Of a stretch of 64,000 bases of DNA, positions 16,267 through 24,631 are shown piece after piece. The stretch covers positions 124,001-188,000 of the forward strand of contig NZ_DDHJ01000014.1 of the NCBI RefSeq assembly GCF_002338065.1, in the 5' to 3' direction. The translations under genes and the position numbers were made by a program. The notes below the pieces were generated by a model. That model was given only the letters and a program-made list of their open reading frames with translations. It did not search any database and had not been told where the DNA came from. Each line of letters starts with the position of its first letter. Within the stretch, counting starts at the first letter, position 1. The DNA is from Pseudomonas sp. UBA1879. GTDB lineage: Bacteria > Pseudomonadota > Gammaproteobacteria > Pseudomonadales > Pseudomonadaceae.

Positions 16267-17613
16267 ATGAACCCATCAATATCCGCGCTTTTTTCCAAGC
16301 CCCTGGACCCGAAGTTTACTCTGGACGAACACCTGCGCCCTGACCTTCCTTCACTGACTTATGATGTTTCATTTGCCGCAGCAGGAAAACTGTTGCTGCC
16401 GATGGACGGCCGCACAGGTTGGGCCAGTTGCATCATTCCCAGCGTTACGCATCCGGGAATGTATCTGGTGGCTTTTTATGAGGTGATAAAAATTGTCAAT
16501 CCGCCGCCAAGCTATCTGGCGCGATTGGTGCGAATCACTCAAGACGGCACCCTTGATCCCGCGTTTGCAAACGGAGAAGGCGCTATTAACGTCAGCTTCG
16601 CTAAGCAGGGTATATCGATCGTTCAAGGCATTCATGAAGATAGTGAAGGCAACATTTCTCTATGGGGGACGAATACGGCGTTAGCAGGAAGCTCGTTCAT
16701 ATCCAGTCAATTCATCTCCAAAAAGCTACCCAGCGGGCAACCCGACACCCGTTTCGGCGAGAGCGGCTCGATTAATATCAACGCATTGGGCTTGAAATTC
16801 GATGTGCAGCTAGTGGGCGGCAACGCTCTGTCGTTGCTCCCGGATGGCAGTGCATTCATCGGTCTTTCACGCCGTAACACCGACGTCGGGTTGATCGCCA
16901 AGTTATCCAGCACAGGATATCTCGACACCACTTTCCAGAACCAAGGCACATTGATCGTCACAAATGACGGCAAGTCGACCTATCTCCACGGCGTAGTCAG
17001 CGACGGCCACGATGGTTTGTTGGCTTATGGTGCCACGGCGCAGGATGAGAAAATGTCAGGGGTTCTGATGAAGTACGATCGTGCCGGGAATAAAGTGCAA
17101 GCGTTCGGGAAACGTGGTGCGACCCACTTCACAGAGAGCTTGCACAGCCCCATTGTCACAGGTATTCATCTGCTCAACGACAAGCGCATGCTCGCAACGG
17201 GATCTGCGGATACTCTACGAGACGGAGGCTTGGTCGTAGAGAGTCTGATTTCAGTCGTAAGCAATGACGGAAAATTCGACAAAGGCTTCAACTCCGGAAA
17301 GCCGGGATTTCACAGATTCTCGAATAACTCGGATTTCGATATCTGGTTTACTGGAACACGGCAGCTCCAATCAGATGGCAAGATTTTAGCCATGGGAAGC
17401 GGCGGGCCGGAGGGAAGCACCGGCCCTGTAATCGGAAGGTTCAATCCGGACGGCAGCCCGGATGGTACGCTGGCTGAAGGCAGCCCATTCGGCACGTTGC
17501 CGGACTCGAGCTTTTTCACGAGTCCTGGGTCTGCGCTCAATACCAGACCGGATCAGATACTCGCAGTGGGCAGTGCCAGCAGTCAGCCAGCCGTTTTAGC
17601 AATCAAAATCTGA
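16267..17613 (+). CDS. Delta-60-repeat protein of unknown function
   Basis: A 448-residue protein built from about six units of roughly 60 residues. Unit marks are LDPAFANGEGAI (97), PDTRFGESGSI (159), LDTTFQNQGTL (219), VQAFGKRGATH (278), FDKGFNSGKPG (about 338) and PDGTLAEGSPF near 400. This matches delta-60 repeats, which are thought to form beta-propeller-like folds. There is no signal peptide or membrane helix. Codon use is visibly less GC-rich than in the neighbours, suggesting acquisition or relaxed selection. Function is unknown; it stands alone and ends at a strong hairpin shared with the convergent transporter gene. Confidence 0.8.
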   Translation: MNPSISALFSKPLDPKFTLDEHLRPDLPSLTYDVSFAAAGKLLLPMDGRTGWASCIIPSVTHPGMYLVAFYEVIKIVNPPPSYLARLVRITQDGTLDPAFANGEGAINVSFAKQGISIVQGIHEDSEGNISLWGTNTALAGSSFISSQFISKKLPSGQPDTRFGESGSININALGLKFDVQLVGGNALSLLPDGSAFIGLSRRNTDVGLIAKLSSTGYLDTTFQNQGTLIVTNDGKSTYLHGVVSDGHDGLLAYGATAQDEKMSGVLMKYDRAGNKVQAFGKRGATHFTESLHSPIVTGIHLLNDKRMLATGSADTLRDGGLVVESLISVVSNDGKFDKGFNSGKPGFHRFSNNSDFDIWFTGTRQLQSDGKILAMGSGGPEGSTGPVIGRFNPDGSPDGTLAEGSPFGTLPDSSFFTSPGSALNTRPDQILAVGSASSQPAVLAIKI

Positions 17614-17624
17614 TAAATGCGCCT

Positions 17625-17648
17625 TTCGCGGACGGTATCGTCCGCGAA
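17625..17648. terminator. Convergent-gene hairpin
   Basis: A perfect 10-bp stem, TTCGCGGACG with CGTCCGCGAA and a 4-base loop, lies between two convergent genes. It has no long T-run, so it may act as a weak bidirectional terminator or a transcript-end stabiliser. Confidence 0.5.
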
Positions 17649-17661
17649 CGTCAGACTCATC

Positions 17662-18963
17662 TTAGCGATCAGCCACGCGCTTGCTCTTCAGCAGATACAC
17701 GCCAATCAGCATCCCCAGCACGCACAGAATCGCCACGTACCACGCAGGCCCCATCGGGTTGGCCTTGAGCATCAAGGTGACGACCATGGGTGTCAGGCCG
17801 CCGAAGATCGCGTAAGCCAGGTTGTAGGAGAACGACAACCCGGAGAATCGGACGACGGGTGGGAAGGCTTTCACCATGACGAACGGCACAGCGCCGATGG
17901 TGCCGACGAACAGGCCGGTAATCGCATAAAGCGGGTACAGCCAATCCGGGTAGGCGCCGACGGTGTGGTAGAAAGTCCAGGAACTGAGCAATAGCCCCAA
18001 GGAGCCGATCAGAAAAACCAGACCTGCGCCAAAGCGGTCAGCCAGAGCGCCAGCGCCGATGCATCCGAGGCTCAACATCACAATCGCCAGGCTGTTGGCT
18101 TTGAGCGTGACAGCGGGGGCAAAACCGTAACCGGTCTGCAGCAACGTCGGAGTCATCAGAATGACCACCACGACACCCGCCGACAGCAGCCAGGTCAGGG
18201 CCATCGACAGCACGACGGCACCGCGATGGTCACGCAGCACGGCCTTGAGCGGCACTTCTTCGGCCAGCTGCTTGCGCAGTTGCAGCTCAGCGAAGACCGG
18301 CGTTTCGTGCAGCCAACGTCGCAGGTACACAGACATCAGACCAAACACCCCGCCCAGCAGGAAAGGAATCCGCCAGGCGTAGTCCGCCACTTCGGCCGGT
18401 GCGTAAACGCTGTTGATCCAGGTGGCGACCAGCGAGCCCAGCAGAATGCCCGCTGTCAGACCCGACGTGAGGGTACCGCAGGCGTAACCGACGTTACGTG
18501 CGGGAACGTGCTCGGAAACGAATACCCACGCGCCAGGCACTTCGCCACCAATGGCGGCGCCTTGAATGACGCGCATCAGTAGCAATAAAAGCGGCGCCCA
18601 GATGCCGATCTGCGCGTACGTCGGCAACAGACCCATGATCAGGGTTGGCACCGCCATCAGGAAAATACTCAGGGTGAACATTTTCTTGCGGCCAAGCAGA
18701 TCGCCGAAATGCGCCATCACGATTCCGCCCAGCGGACGAGCGAGGTAGCCCGCGGCGAAAATGCCAAACGTTTGCATCAGACGCAGCCATTCCGGCATGT
18801 CTACGGGGAAAAACAGCTTGCCTACCACAGCCGCGAAGAACACGAAGATGATGAAATCGTAGAACTCCAGCGCGCCGCCCAAGGCAGAAAGCGACAGGGT
18901 TTTGTAATCGTTGCGGGTCAGCGGACGTGAAGGTTGCGTGGCACTTGAAGACACAGAGGACAT
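17662..18963 (-). CDS. MFS transporter, metabolite:H+ symporter (MHS) type
   Basis: A 433-residue inner-membrane transporter with 12 predicted helices. The loop between helices 2 and 3 has LARPLGGIVMAHFGDLLGRKK, the MHS-type form of the MFS signature, and EFYDFIIFVFFAAV in helix 1 is also typical. Members carry carboxylates such as citrate, alpha-ketoglutarate or shikimate, or betaines; the substrate is not evident here. The start at MSSVSSSATQPS has AGAGAAG nine bases upstream. Two palindromes lie in the 375-bp upstream gap and may regulate it. Confidence 0.86.
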   Translation of the reverse strand: MSSVSSSATQPSRPLTRNDYKTLSLSALGGALEFYDFIIFVFFAAVVGKLFFPVDMPEWLRLMQTFGIFAAGYLARPLGGIVMAHFGDLLGRKKMFTLSIFLMAVPTLIMGLLPTYAQIGIWAPLLLLLMRVIQGAAIGGEVPGAWVFVSEHVPARNVGYACGTLTSGLTAGILLGSLVATWINSVYAPAEVADYAWRIPFLLGGVFGLMSVYLRRWLHETPVFAELQLRKQLAEEVPLKAVLRDHRGAVVLSMALTWLLSAGVVVVILMTPTLLQTGYGFAPAVTLKANSLAIVMLSLGCIGAGALADRFGAGLVFLIGSLGLLLSSWTFYHTVGAYPDWLYPLYAITGLFVGTIGAVPFVMVKAFPPVVRFSGLSFSYNLAYAIFGGLTPMVVTLMLKANPMGPAWYVAILCVLGMLIGVYLLKSKRVADR

Positions 18964-19082
18964 GACAATGGCTTCTCTTTTGAGACTCTTGCGGACGAGT
19001 GATCGGTAGCTAGGCAGCCATGGGTAGCGGCTGTGCACGCGATTTGTCGACTCGACACGTGAATCGGGCATCAAAATTGCGT

Positions 19083-19117
19083 GCCAATATTGGCGGAGTG
19101 AGCCAAATCGGTTTGGC
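19083..19117. promoter_or_regulatory. Paired palindromes, possible operator
   Basis: GCCAATATTGGC (19083-19094) is a perfect 12-bp palindrome and GCCAAATCGGTTTGGC (19102-19117) is nearly perfect. Both share GCCAA/TTGGC arms and lie 16 bp apart centre to centre or a little more. They sit in the 375-bp gap between the MHS transporter and thioesterase genes. Apart from these the gap shows nothing clear. Confidence 0.5.
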
Positions 19118-19338
19118 ACGATAGCAAATTGCGCGTCGATGCACATGGATTGCAACGCGTGTCGGGCAAAATGGAAACCCGGCGGTCGTCTGGCCCGGCA
19201 CTGACCGATATACTGGCTGGCCGCGACTCACAGGTCTTACGGGGAATTTGTGCGAAGCCATTCATTCGAGTCGTTTTCGCAGAACTTCCCCTTTAAACGT
19301 TATGAAGACTGAGCGTGATGGGTCAGAGGGACCCTTTG

Positions 19339-19740
19339 ATGAATGAGTTAGAGCAAGAAGATCCAATTCCGCAGGGCGATCTGGCGTTGCAAATCACCGC
19401 ATTGCCCCGTGAAACCAATGGCTTTGGCGATATCTACGGCGGCTGGCTGGTCGCACAAATGGACTTGGCGGGCACAGCAATGGCCAGCAAGGTGGCAGGC
19501 GGGCGCGTCGCAACCGTCGCGATCGATCGCATGGCATTTCTGGTGCCGGTGGCCGTGGGTGCGCAGTTGTCCTTTTATACCCAGACGCTGGAGATCGGCC
19601 GCAGCTCGATCCAGATGATGGTCGAGGTCTGGAGCGACGATCCGCTGTCCAGCGAATGGCGCAAGGTGACAGAGGCGGTCTTCGTTTTCGTTGCGATCGA
19701 CGGCAGCGGGCGCACCCGCTCGGTTCCTGCCCGACGCTGA
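19339..19740 (+). CDS. Acyl-CoA thioesterase, YciA-like hotdog protein
   Basis: Hydrolyses acyl-CoA esters in the cytoplasm. The 133-residue single hotdog domain has TNGFGDIYGGWLVAQMDLAGTAMA near residue 26, where YciA-type enzymes carry the substrate loop and catalytic Asp, followed by the strand VATVAIDRMAFLVPV. The ATG at 19339 has AGAGGG upstream; an in-frame ATG at 19315 is possible but adds unconserved residues. A second, different hotdog thioesterase is at 57784. Confidence 0.85.
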   Translation: MNELEQEDPIPQGDLALQITALPRETNGFGDIYGGWLVAQMDLAGTAMASKVAGGRVATVAIDRMAFLVPVAVGAQLSFYTQTLEIGRSSIQMMVEVWSDDPLSSEWRKVTEAVFVFVAIDGSGRTRSVPARR

Positions 19741-19838
19741 ACGTCAAGGCCCGGGTTCTTCGCACTTGGCAGCGCGCCGTAAACTCATCAAGCTTGGCAC
19801 AGTCTGATTCAGTCACTGTCCTTTGAGTGAGTACCCCT

Positions 19839-20750
19839 ATGCCTACGCCAGAAGTCGAATCCATCCAGCTCGGTGAGCTCAATTGCTGGCGCATTCGCCA
19901 CGGTCAGGCCGAATTGGTGGTCGCCCAGCAGGGCGCGCACATCATCAGCTACCAGGTCGACGGCGATGAGCCCCTAATCTGGTCCAACCCCGGTGCGGTG
20001 TTCAAACACGGCAAGGCCATTCGGGGCGGCATGCCCGTGTGCTGGCCGTGGTTCGGCAATTTCCAGCGCAATCCCCAAAGCGTGCAGGCCATGCGACACA
20101 GCAGCGAACATGCGAACGCTCATGGCGAAGTCCGGGCCATTGACTGGGAGTTGATGGGCATGGGTGAAGATGGCGACGCGTTGATCGTTGAGTTCATTCA
20201 ACCCAAAGCCGAAGGTCATTTGCCGGGCTGGCCCCATACGGTGGGTTTGAAGCTGCAGATTCGCCTGGATGCAGCGCTGAACGTGAGCCTGATCAGCTTC
20301 AACGCAGGCCCCGAAGCGGTCACGCTGAGCCAGGCGCTGCACAGCTACTTCGCGGTAAGCGACGTGCATCAGGTCAGCATTGAGGGCCTCGACGGCGTGA
20401 AGTACCTGAACACGCTGGAGAGTTGGGAGAAGGTGAACGATCAGGTAGGCGACGTTACCTTCACAGGCGAGACGGACCGTATCTATCAGGACACACCCGA
20501 CCTGATCTCCATCGTCGACCCAGCATGGAAGCGCCGTATCCAGGTCCAGACCGTCGGTTCGAAAACGGCAGTGGTATGGAACCCGTGGATCGAGAAGACC
20601 AAGACTTTCAGCGACATGGAGGCCGATGGCTGGCAAGGCATGGTGTGCGTAGAGACGGCGAACGTGATGACCGATGTCGTGACGATTGCGCCGAATGAGA
20701 TGCACACCATGGGCGTCAGCCTATGGGCCGAGCCGTTGGCCGAGGAATAA
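19839..20750 (+). CDS. Putative D-hexose-6-phosphate epimerase (YeaD-like)
   Basis: An aldose-1-epimerase-fold enzyme, 303 residues, that by family would interconvert anomers of glucose-6-phosphate. Conserved stretches are KAIRGGMPVCWPWFGNF (about residue 62), with the substrate-binding Arg, HSSEHANAHGEVR with the first active-site His region, LHSYFAVSD with the second His, and VVWNPWIEKTKTFSDM with the catalytic-Glu segment near the end. I use the ATG at 19839; a GTG at 19827 would add four residues. Confidence 0.87.
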   Translation: MPTPEVESIQLGELNCWRIRHGQAELVVAQQGAHIISYQVDGDEPLIWSNPGAVFKHGKAIRGGMPVCWPWFGNFQRNPQSVQAMRHSSEHANAHGEVRAIDWELMGMGEDGDALIVEFIQPKAEGHLPGWPHTVGLKLQIRLDAALNVSLISFNAGPEAVTLSQALHSYFAVSDVHQVSIEGLDGVKYLNTLESWEKVNDQVGDVTFTGETDRIYQDTPDLISIVDPAWKRRIQVQTVGSKTAVVWNPWIEKTKTFSDMEADGWQGMVCVETANVMTDVVTIAPNEMHTMGVSLWAEPLAEE

Positions 20751-20763
20751 CAGATAACCACAA

Positions 20764-20795
20764 TACGTGGGAGTGAGCTTGCTCACCCCCACGTA
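20764..20795. terminator. Hairpin between convergent genes, REP-derived
   Basis: A near-perfect 15-bp stem (TACGTGGGAGTGAGC with GCTCACCCCCACGTA) closes on TT. It carries the GTGAGCTTGCTC core of one REP type and lies between two convergent genes, so it probably ends or protects both transcripts. Confidence 0.6.
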
Positions 20796-20834
20796 GGGTG
20801 TGGACCCTATGCCTATCACTGCAAACCGGACAGC

Positions 20835-21371
20835 CTACAAATCTGCCTCGGTCACCACTCGCACTTTCCCCGCATCCAGCGCGTAGGCCGCATCGGCCAG
20901 ATCATTGCTGACTTTCTCGATTTTCAACGTGCCGATGACCCACAACGGCGTATAAATGTCGTCGATCTTCAAGCCTTTGGGGTAACGCACGAGCACCAGC
21001 TGATTGGGGGGCGGCGGTGGAACGTGGATGCAGGCGCCAGGATAAGGGACCAGGAAAAACAGCGTGGCATGGCCCTTGGCGTCGGTTTCCAACGGGACCG
21101 GATAGCCGCCCAGCCGGATGTGCTTGCCGTCCATGGCCGCAACGGTTTTGGTCGAATACATCACGGCCGGCAGGCCTTTGCTCTGTTTCAAACCACCCTT
21201 GCTGTCGAACGTACCCTGGGCTTCCGGGGAGTTGTGATCGATTTCGGGCATGGCTTCGAGGGCTTTCTGATCCGACTTGGGCATCAGTTCGAGCCAGTCG
21301 GTTTCGGGGAGATCAGCGGCGCGTGCCAGTCCACAGACCAGCAGCAGGGTAACGAGAAGAAGACGACGCAT
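20835..21371 (-). CDS. DUF3299-family periplasmic protein
   Basis: A 178-residue exported protein: signal peptide residues 1-18 (ending LARA), then a compact domain with LELMPKSDQKALEAMPEIDH, IRLGGYPVPLET and the motif FFLVPYPGACIHVPPPPPNQLV near residue 110. The latter, with Cys-Ile-His in front of a proline run, is the hallmark of DUF3299. The function is unknown; a metal role for the Cys-His pair is only a guess. The start is chosen at the signal peptide, because the longer open frame is not conserved-looking. Confidence 0.85.
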   Translation of the reverse strand: MRRLLLVTLLLVCGLARAADLPETDWLELMPKSDQKALEAMPEIDHNSPEAQGTFDSKGGLKQSKGLPAVMYSTKTVAAMDGKHIRLGGYPVPLETDAKGHATLFFLVPYPGACIHVPPPPPNQLVLVRYPKGLKIDDIYTPLWVIGTLKIEKVSNDLADAAYALDAGKVRVVTEADL

Positions 21372-21449
21372 TGACGTGCTCGGCGCAAAGGATGAAGTGC
21401 CGTGCATTCTAGCCCTCTGCGCGGCGATAGCGCAGAGGGCCAGACTCAT

Positions 21450-21695
21450 TCATTTCTTTCTGATCAGGCCGTAGATGACCAACAGGACGATCGCGCCGAT
21501 CAGCGCGCCGAGGAAACCTGCGCCCTCACCCGCTTGATAGATACCCAGGGCTTGACCACCGTAGGTCGCCACCAGAGAGCCGGCGATACCCAGAATAATG
21601 GTCATGATCCAGCCCATGCTGTCGTCGCCTGGCTTCAGAAAGCGAGCCAATAGACCCACGATCAGGCCGATGAAGATGGTTCCGATGATTCCCAT
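21450..21695 (-). CDS. GlsB/YeaQ/YmgE-family small membrane protein
   Basis: An 81-residue transglycosylase-associated-type membrane protein with three hydrophobic segments and glycine-rich turns. MGIIGTIFIGLIVGLLARFL at the start, MGWIMTIILGIAGSLVATYGG in the middle and GAGFLGALIGAIVLLVIYGLI at the end match the family well. These proteins are stress-associated, but their activity is not known. GAGGG lies upstream of the ATG. Confidence 0.92.
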   Translation of the reverse strand: MGIIGTIFIGLIVGLLARFLKPGDDSMGWIMTIILGIAGSLVATYGGQALGIYQAGEGAGFLGALIGAIVLLVIYGLIRKK

Positions 21696-21808
21696 GCCAT
21701 TTCCCTCTGTTTGAATGGTTATGCCAAAGCCTAGTCGGCAATTGGCAACACGCTATGAGAGGGGTGCGCGGGATGAATGGTTCAATGCAATTGAACGCTC
21801 CAAACGAC

Positions 21809-21897
21809 TGTAGGAGTGAGCTTGCTCGCGATAGCAGTGGGTCAGCGACCTATTCGGTAACAGACGGAACGCTATCGCGAGCAAGCTCACTCCTACA
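21809..21897 (+). repeat. REP pair, GTGAGCTTGCTCGCGATAG type
   Basis: Two inverted copies of TAGGAGTGAGCTTGCTCGCGATAG face each other across about 40 bp. They lie in the gap between glsB-like and purK genes, where both flanking genes run on the minus strand. Confidence 0.9.
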
Positions 21898-21948
21898 GAG
21901 GATTGCCAGATCCAAGGTGGCGGCAAACGGGCTGGCGTCGTCGCTTGA

Positions 21949-23031
21949 TCAGTTTTTGATCAACGCCTCAACCCGCTTCACCTGCCGATCCAGCGTCGCG
22001 CGGTCGTGGCTGCGCACGGTCGCGTGGCCAACTTTGCGACCGGCCTTGAACGCCTTGCCGTAGTGATGCAAATGGCAGTCGTCGATGGCGATGACCTTTT
22101 CCACGGCGGGTACTTCGCCGATGAAGTTGAGCATCGCGCTCTCCCCCACTTTGGCGGTCGAACCCAGCGGCAACCCAGCGACGGCGCGCAGGTGGTTTTC
22201 GAACTGGCTGCACTCGGCGCCTTCGGTGGTCCAATGACCGGAGTTATGAACGCGCGGGGCGATTTCGTTGGCTTTCAAGCCGCCATCGACTTCGAAAAAC
22301 TCGAATGCCAGGACGCCGACGTAATCGAGCTGCTTGAGCACGCGACTGGCGTAATCCTCGGCCAGCGCCTGCAACGGATGATCCGTGCTGGCGATGGACA
22401 GGCGAAGAATGCCGCTGTCATGGGTGTTGTGCACCAGCGGGTAGAAGCGGGTCTCGCCATCACGGGCACGCACGGCGATCAACGAGACTTCACCGGTGAA
22501 CGGCACGAAGCCTTCCAGCAGGCATGGCACGCTGCCCAGTTCGGCGAACGTGTCGACCACATCTTGCGGGGTGCGCAGGACTTTCTGTCCCTTGCCGTCG
22601 TAACCCAGCGTGCGGGTTTTCAGCACCGCAGGCAGACCGATGCTGGCAACAGCTGCATCCAAGTCGGCTTGGGACTGGATGTCGGCGAACGCAGGCGTCG
22701 GGATGCCCAAGTCCTTGAACATGCTCTTCTCGAACCAGCGATCGCGGGCGATGCGCAGGGCTTCGGCGCTGGGGTAGACCGGCACGAACTGCGACAGGAA
22801 CGCCACGGTTTCAGCGGGCACGCTCTCGAATTCGAAGGTCACCAGGTCCACTTCCTCCGCCAATTGGCGCAAGTGGGCCTGATCGCCGTAATCGGCACGC
22901 AGATGCTCGCCCAATGCAGCGGCGCAAGCGTCCGGTGCCGGGTCAAGGAAAGCGAAGTTCATGCCCAGCGGAGTGCCCGCCAGTGCCAACATGCGGCCCA
23001 ACTGGCCGCCACCGATTACGCCGATCTTCAT
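21949..23031 (-). CDS. purK: N5-carboxyaminoimidazole ribonucleotide synthase PurK
   Basis: ATP-grasp enzyme that carboxylates aminoimidazole ribonucleotide with bicarbonate in purine synthesis. The N-terminal Rossmann-like part begins KIGVIGGGQLGRMLA. The ATP-grasp region includes LKTRTLGYDGKGQKVL near residue 145 and the C-terminal motif NEIAPRVHNSGHWTTEG near 270. At 360 residues it is full length. It begins seven bases after the purE stop, so the two form a purEK operon. Confidence 0.97.
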   Translation of the reverse strand: MKIGVIGGGQLGRMLALAGTPLGMNFAFLDPAPDACAAALGEHLRADYGDQAHLRQLAEEVDLVTFEFESVPAETVAFLSQFVPVYPSAEALRIARDRWFEKSMFKDLGIPTPAFADIQSQADLDAAVASIGLPAVLKTRTLGYDGKGQKVLRTPQDVVDTFAELGSVPCLLEGFVPFTGEVSLIAVRARDGETRFYPLVHNTHDSGILRLSIASTDHPLQALAEDYASRVLKQLDYVGVLAFEFFEVDGGLKANEIAPRVHNSGHWTTEGAECSQFENHLRAVAGLPLGSTAKVGESAMLNFIGEVPAVEKVIAIDDCHLHHYGKAFKAGRKVGHATVRSHDRATLDRQVKRVEALIKN

Positions 23032-23038
23032 GAAAACC

Positions 23039-23530
23039 TCAGGCCTCGCGTGGGTCTGGATTGTCCAGAACGCTGTCTGTCTGCTCAGTGCGGAATTTTT
23101 TCAGCACCGCATGGAATTGCGGGTGTTTGGCACCCAGAATGCTGGCCGACAACAATGCGGCGTTGATCGCACCGGCCTTGCCAATCGCCAGCGTCGCCAC
23201 CGGAATGCCCGCCGGCATCTGCACGATGGACAGCAACGAATCGACGCCCGACAGCATCGACGACTGTACCGGCACGCCCAACACGGGCAGGTGGGTCTTG
23301 GCGGCGCACATGCCTGGGAGATGAGCAGCCCCGCCCGCACCGGCGATGATCACTTCGATGCCACGGCCTTCAGCCTCTTCGGCGTACTGGAATAGCAGGT
23401 CCGGCGTGCGGTGGGCCGACACCACTTTGACTTCGTACGGAATGCCGAGCTTTTCCAGCATATCGGCGGTGTGGCTAAGGGTGGACCAATCGGACTTGGA
23501 GCCCATGATCACGCCAACCAGTGCGCTCAT
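23039..23530 (-). CDS. purE: N5-carboxyaminoimidazole ribonucleotide mutase PurE
   Basis: Converts N5-CAIR to CAIR, the step after PurK. The 163-residue class I form has VGVIMGSKSDWSTLSHTADML at the start, the VVSAHRTPDLLF segment with its catalytic His near residue 42, and GAGGAAHLPGM near 71. GAGAGG seven bases upstream selects the ATG at 23530. The leader carries a strong hairpin with a T-run, described separately. Confidence 0.97.
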   Translation of the reverse strand: MSALVGVIMGSKSDWSTLSHTADMLEKLGIPYEVKVVSAHRTPDLLFQYAEEAEGRGIEVIIAGAGGAAHLPGMCAAKTHLPVLGVPVQSSMLSGVDSLLSIVQMPAGIPVATLAIGKAGAINAALLSASILGAKHPQFHAVLKKFRTEQTDSVLDNPDPREA

Positions 23531-23566
23531 CGTCGTGCCTCTCATCGGGCGCCCGCAGGCGCGTCT

Positions 23567-23605
23567 AAAAACAACAAGCCACGCGGGAAGACCGGCGTGG
23601 CTTGT
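23567..23605 (-). promoter_or_regulatory. Terminator-like hairpin in the purE leader
   Basis: On the minus strand ACAAGCCACGC pairs perfectly with GCGTGGCTTGT around a 10-base loop and is followed at once by TGTTTTTAG. It lies about 40 nt before the purE start and points toward purE, so it could attenuate purEK or end an upstream RNA. No riboswitch aptamer was recognised. Confidence 0.6.
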
Positions 23606-23962
23606 CGTACGAATGATGACCAGTGCAACCGGCCAAAGGCCGCGCAGTATACCGCAAAGCGGAAGGAAGACAGCCCCTTTGACGACCGTTAGTCAATGGA
23701 CCCCTGCGATGCGGATCTGCAACGCTGAAGAATGTCCCCAAGGCTAAGGCGAGCGACATAGCCTGTGGCATTTACCGCAGAGATTGGTAAGACGCTGAAA
23801 TAACCCTCGTTGAGCTCTGCGGGCCTGTTCCCAGTTCGATTTCTTACATGCAGAGTCGAAAGCCCCCACACCAATCAGTGTTCAGCCGGACTGACAACAG
23901 ATTCGTGACCTGCTTTGCTAACCCGGCAATACCGCATCTTTATTCTCAGGGACGAGAAGACC
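23606..23962. other. Gene-free stretch between purE and the metzincin-like gene
   Basis: This 357-bp stretch should hold the purEK promoter and the promoter of the divergent protease gene. I see no convincing PurR-type box, repeat or small gene in it. Confidence 0.4.
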
Positions 23963-24607
23963 ATGAACCTAGTGACCACAGCACTTACCATCACCTTTCT
24001 TGGCGCTATCACCACTTCAAACCTGGCAGCAGACCGCGACGCCTCAGAGACGAAACAGCCCATCGTGCTGACGCTATTTCTGCACGATGAATTGAATGAT
24101 CAGGACATCCGCCAGCTGGACGCAAAATACCTGGGCTGGTTCACCGAAGACCTCAGCGCCATTACCGAAAGAGACGTGCAGATCGTTCCGATCCTGCGCA
24201 AACCCGGTTATACAGACTTTGACTATCGACTGGGCGATGCCGACAAGGCGCTGTATGAATGGGACCAGCGCGTGATCGATTACGTCATTGGTGAACAAAA
24301 ACCTCGCGACAGGCGCCACAAATACCTATTGATCACCAAGGACAATCTGACGTTCTTGGTGCAAGGCATCGCTGCACTCGGCCAACGCTCGGCCATAGCG
24401 TCGATGACGGCCTATCGCACCATCGCCCACGAAGTCGGGCATACGCTCGGTGCCACACACGGCGATGGCGAGTTTCACGCCACCGCAGCCCCCGCGCCGT
24501 GCATCACCAACATGTTCGTGGAAGATGTTTTCTTCCTGAAGAATTGCTACCGATACAGCGAGAAATCAGCGCAGGCCATTCGGGCTTATCTCAACGACAC
24601 CCCATGA
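23963..24607 (+). CDS. Putative secreted zinc metalloprotease, metzincin-like
   Basis: A 214-residue protein with an N-terminal signal-like segment (residues 1-22, ending SNLAA). Residues 156-168 read HEVGHTLGATHGD, which fits HExxHxxGxxH with its third zinc ligand H166, followed by Asp. M184 in CITNMF could serve as the Met-turn expected after the motif. The remaining sequence is not recognised. The upstream block resembles no prodomain, and the catalytic region would be small for the class. Codon use and GC are lower than in flanking genes. Downstream is a convergent LysR gene 24 bp away. Target and role are unknown. Confidence 0.7.
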   Translation: MNLVTTALTITFLGAITTSNLAADRDASETKQPIVLTLFLHDELNDQDIRQLDAKYLGWFTEDLSAITERDVQIVPILRKPGYTDFDYRLGDADKALYEWDQRVIDYVIGEQKPRDRRHKYLLITKDNLTFLVQGIAALGQRSAIASMTAYRTIAHEVGHTLGATHGDGEFHATAAPAPCITNMFVEDVFFLKNCYRYSEKSAQAIRAYLNDTP

Positions 24608-24631
24608 TTGCGGTGAAACAGGCCGCCTGGC

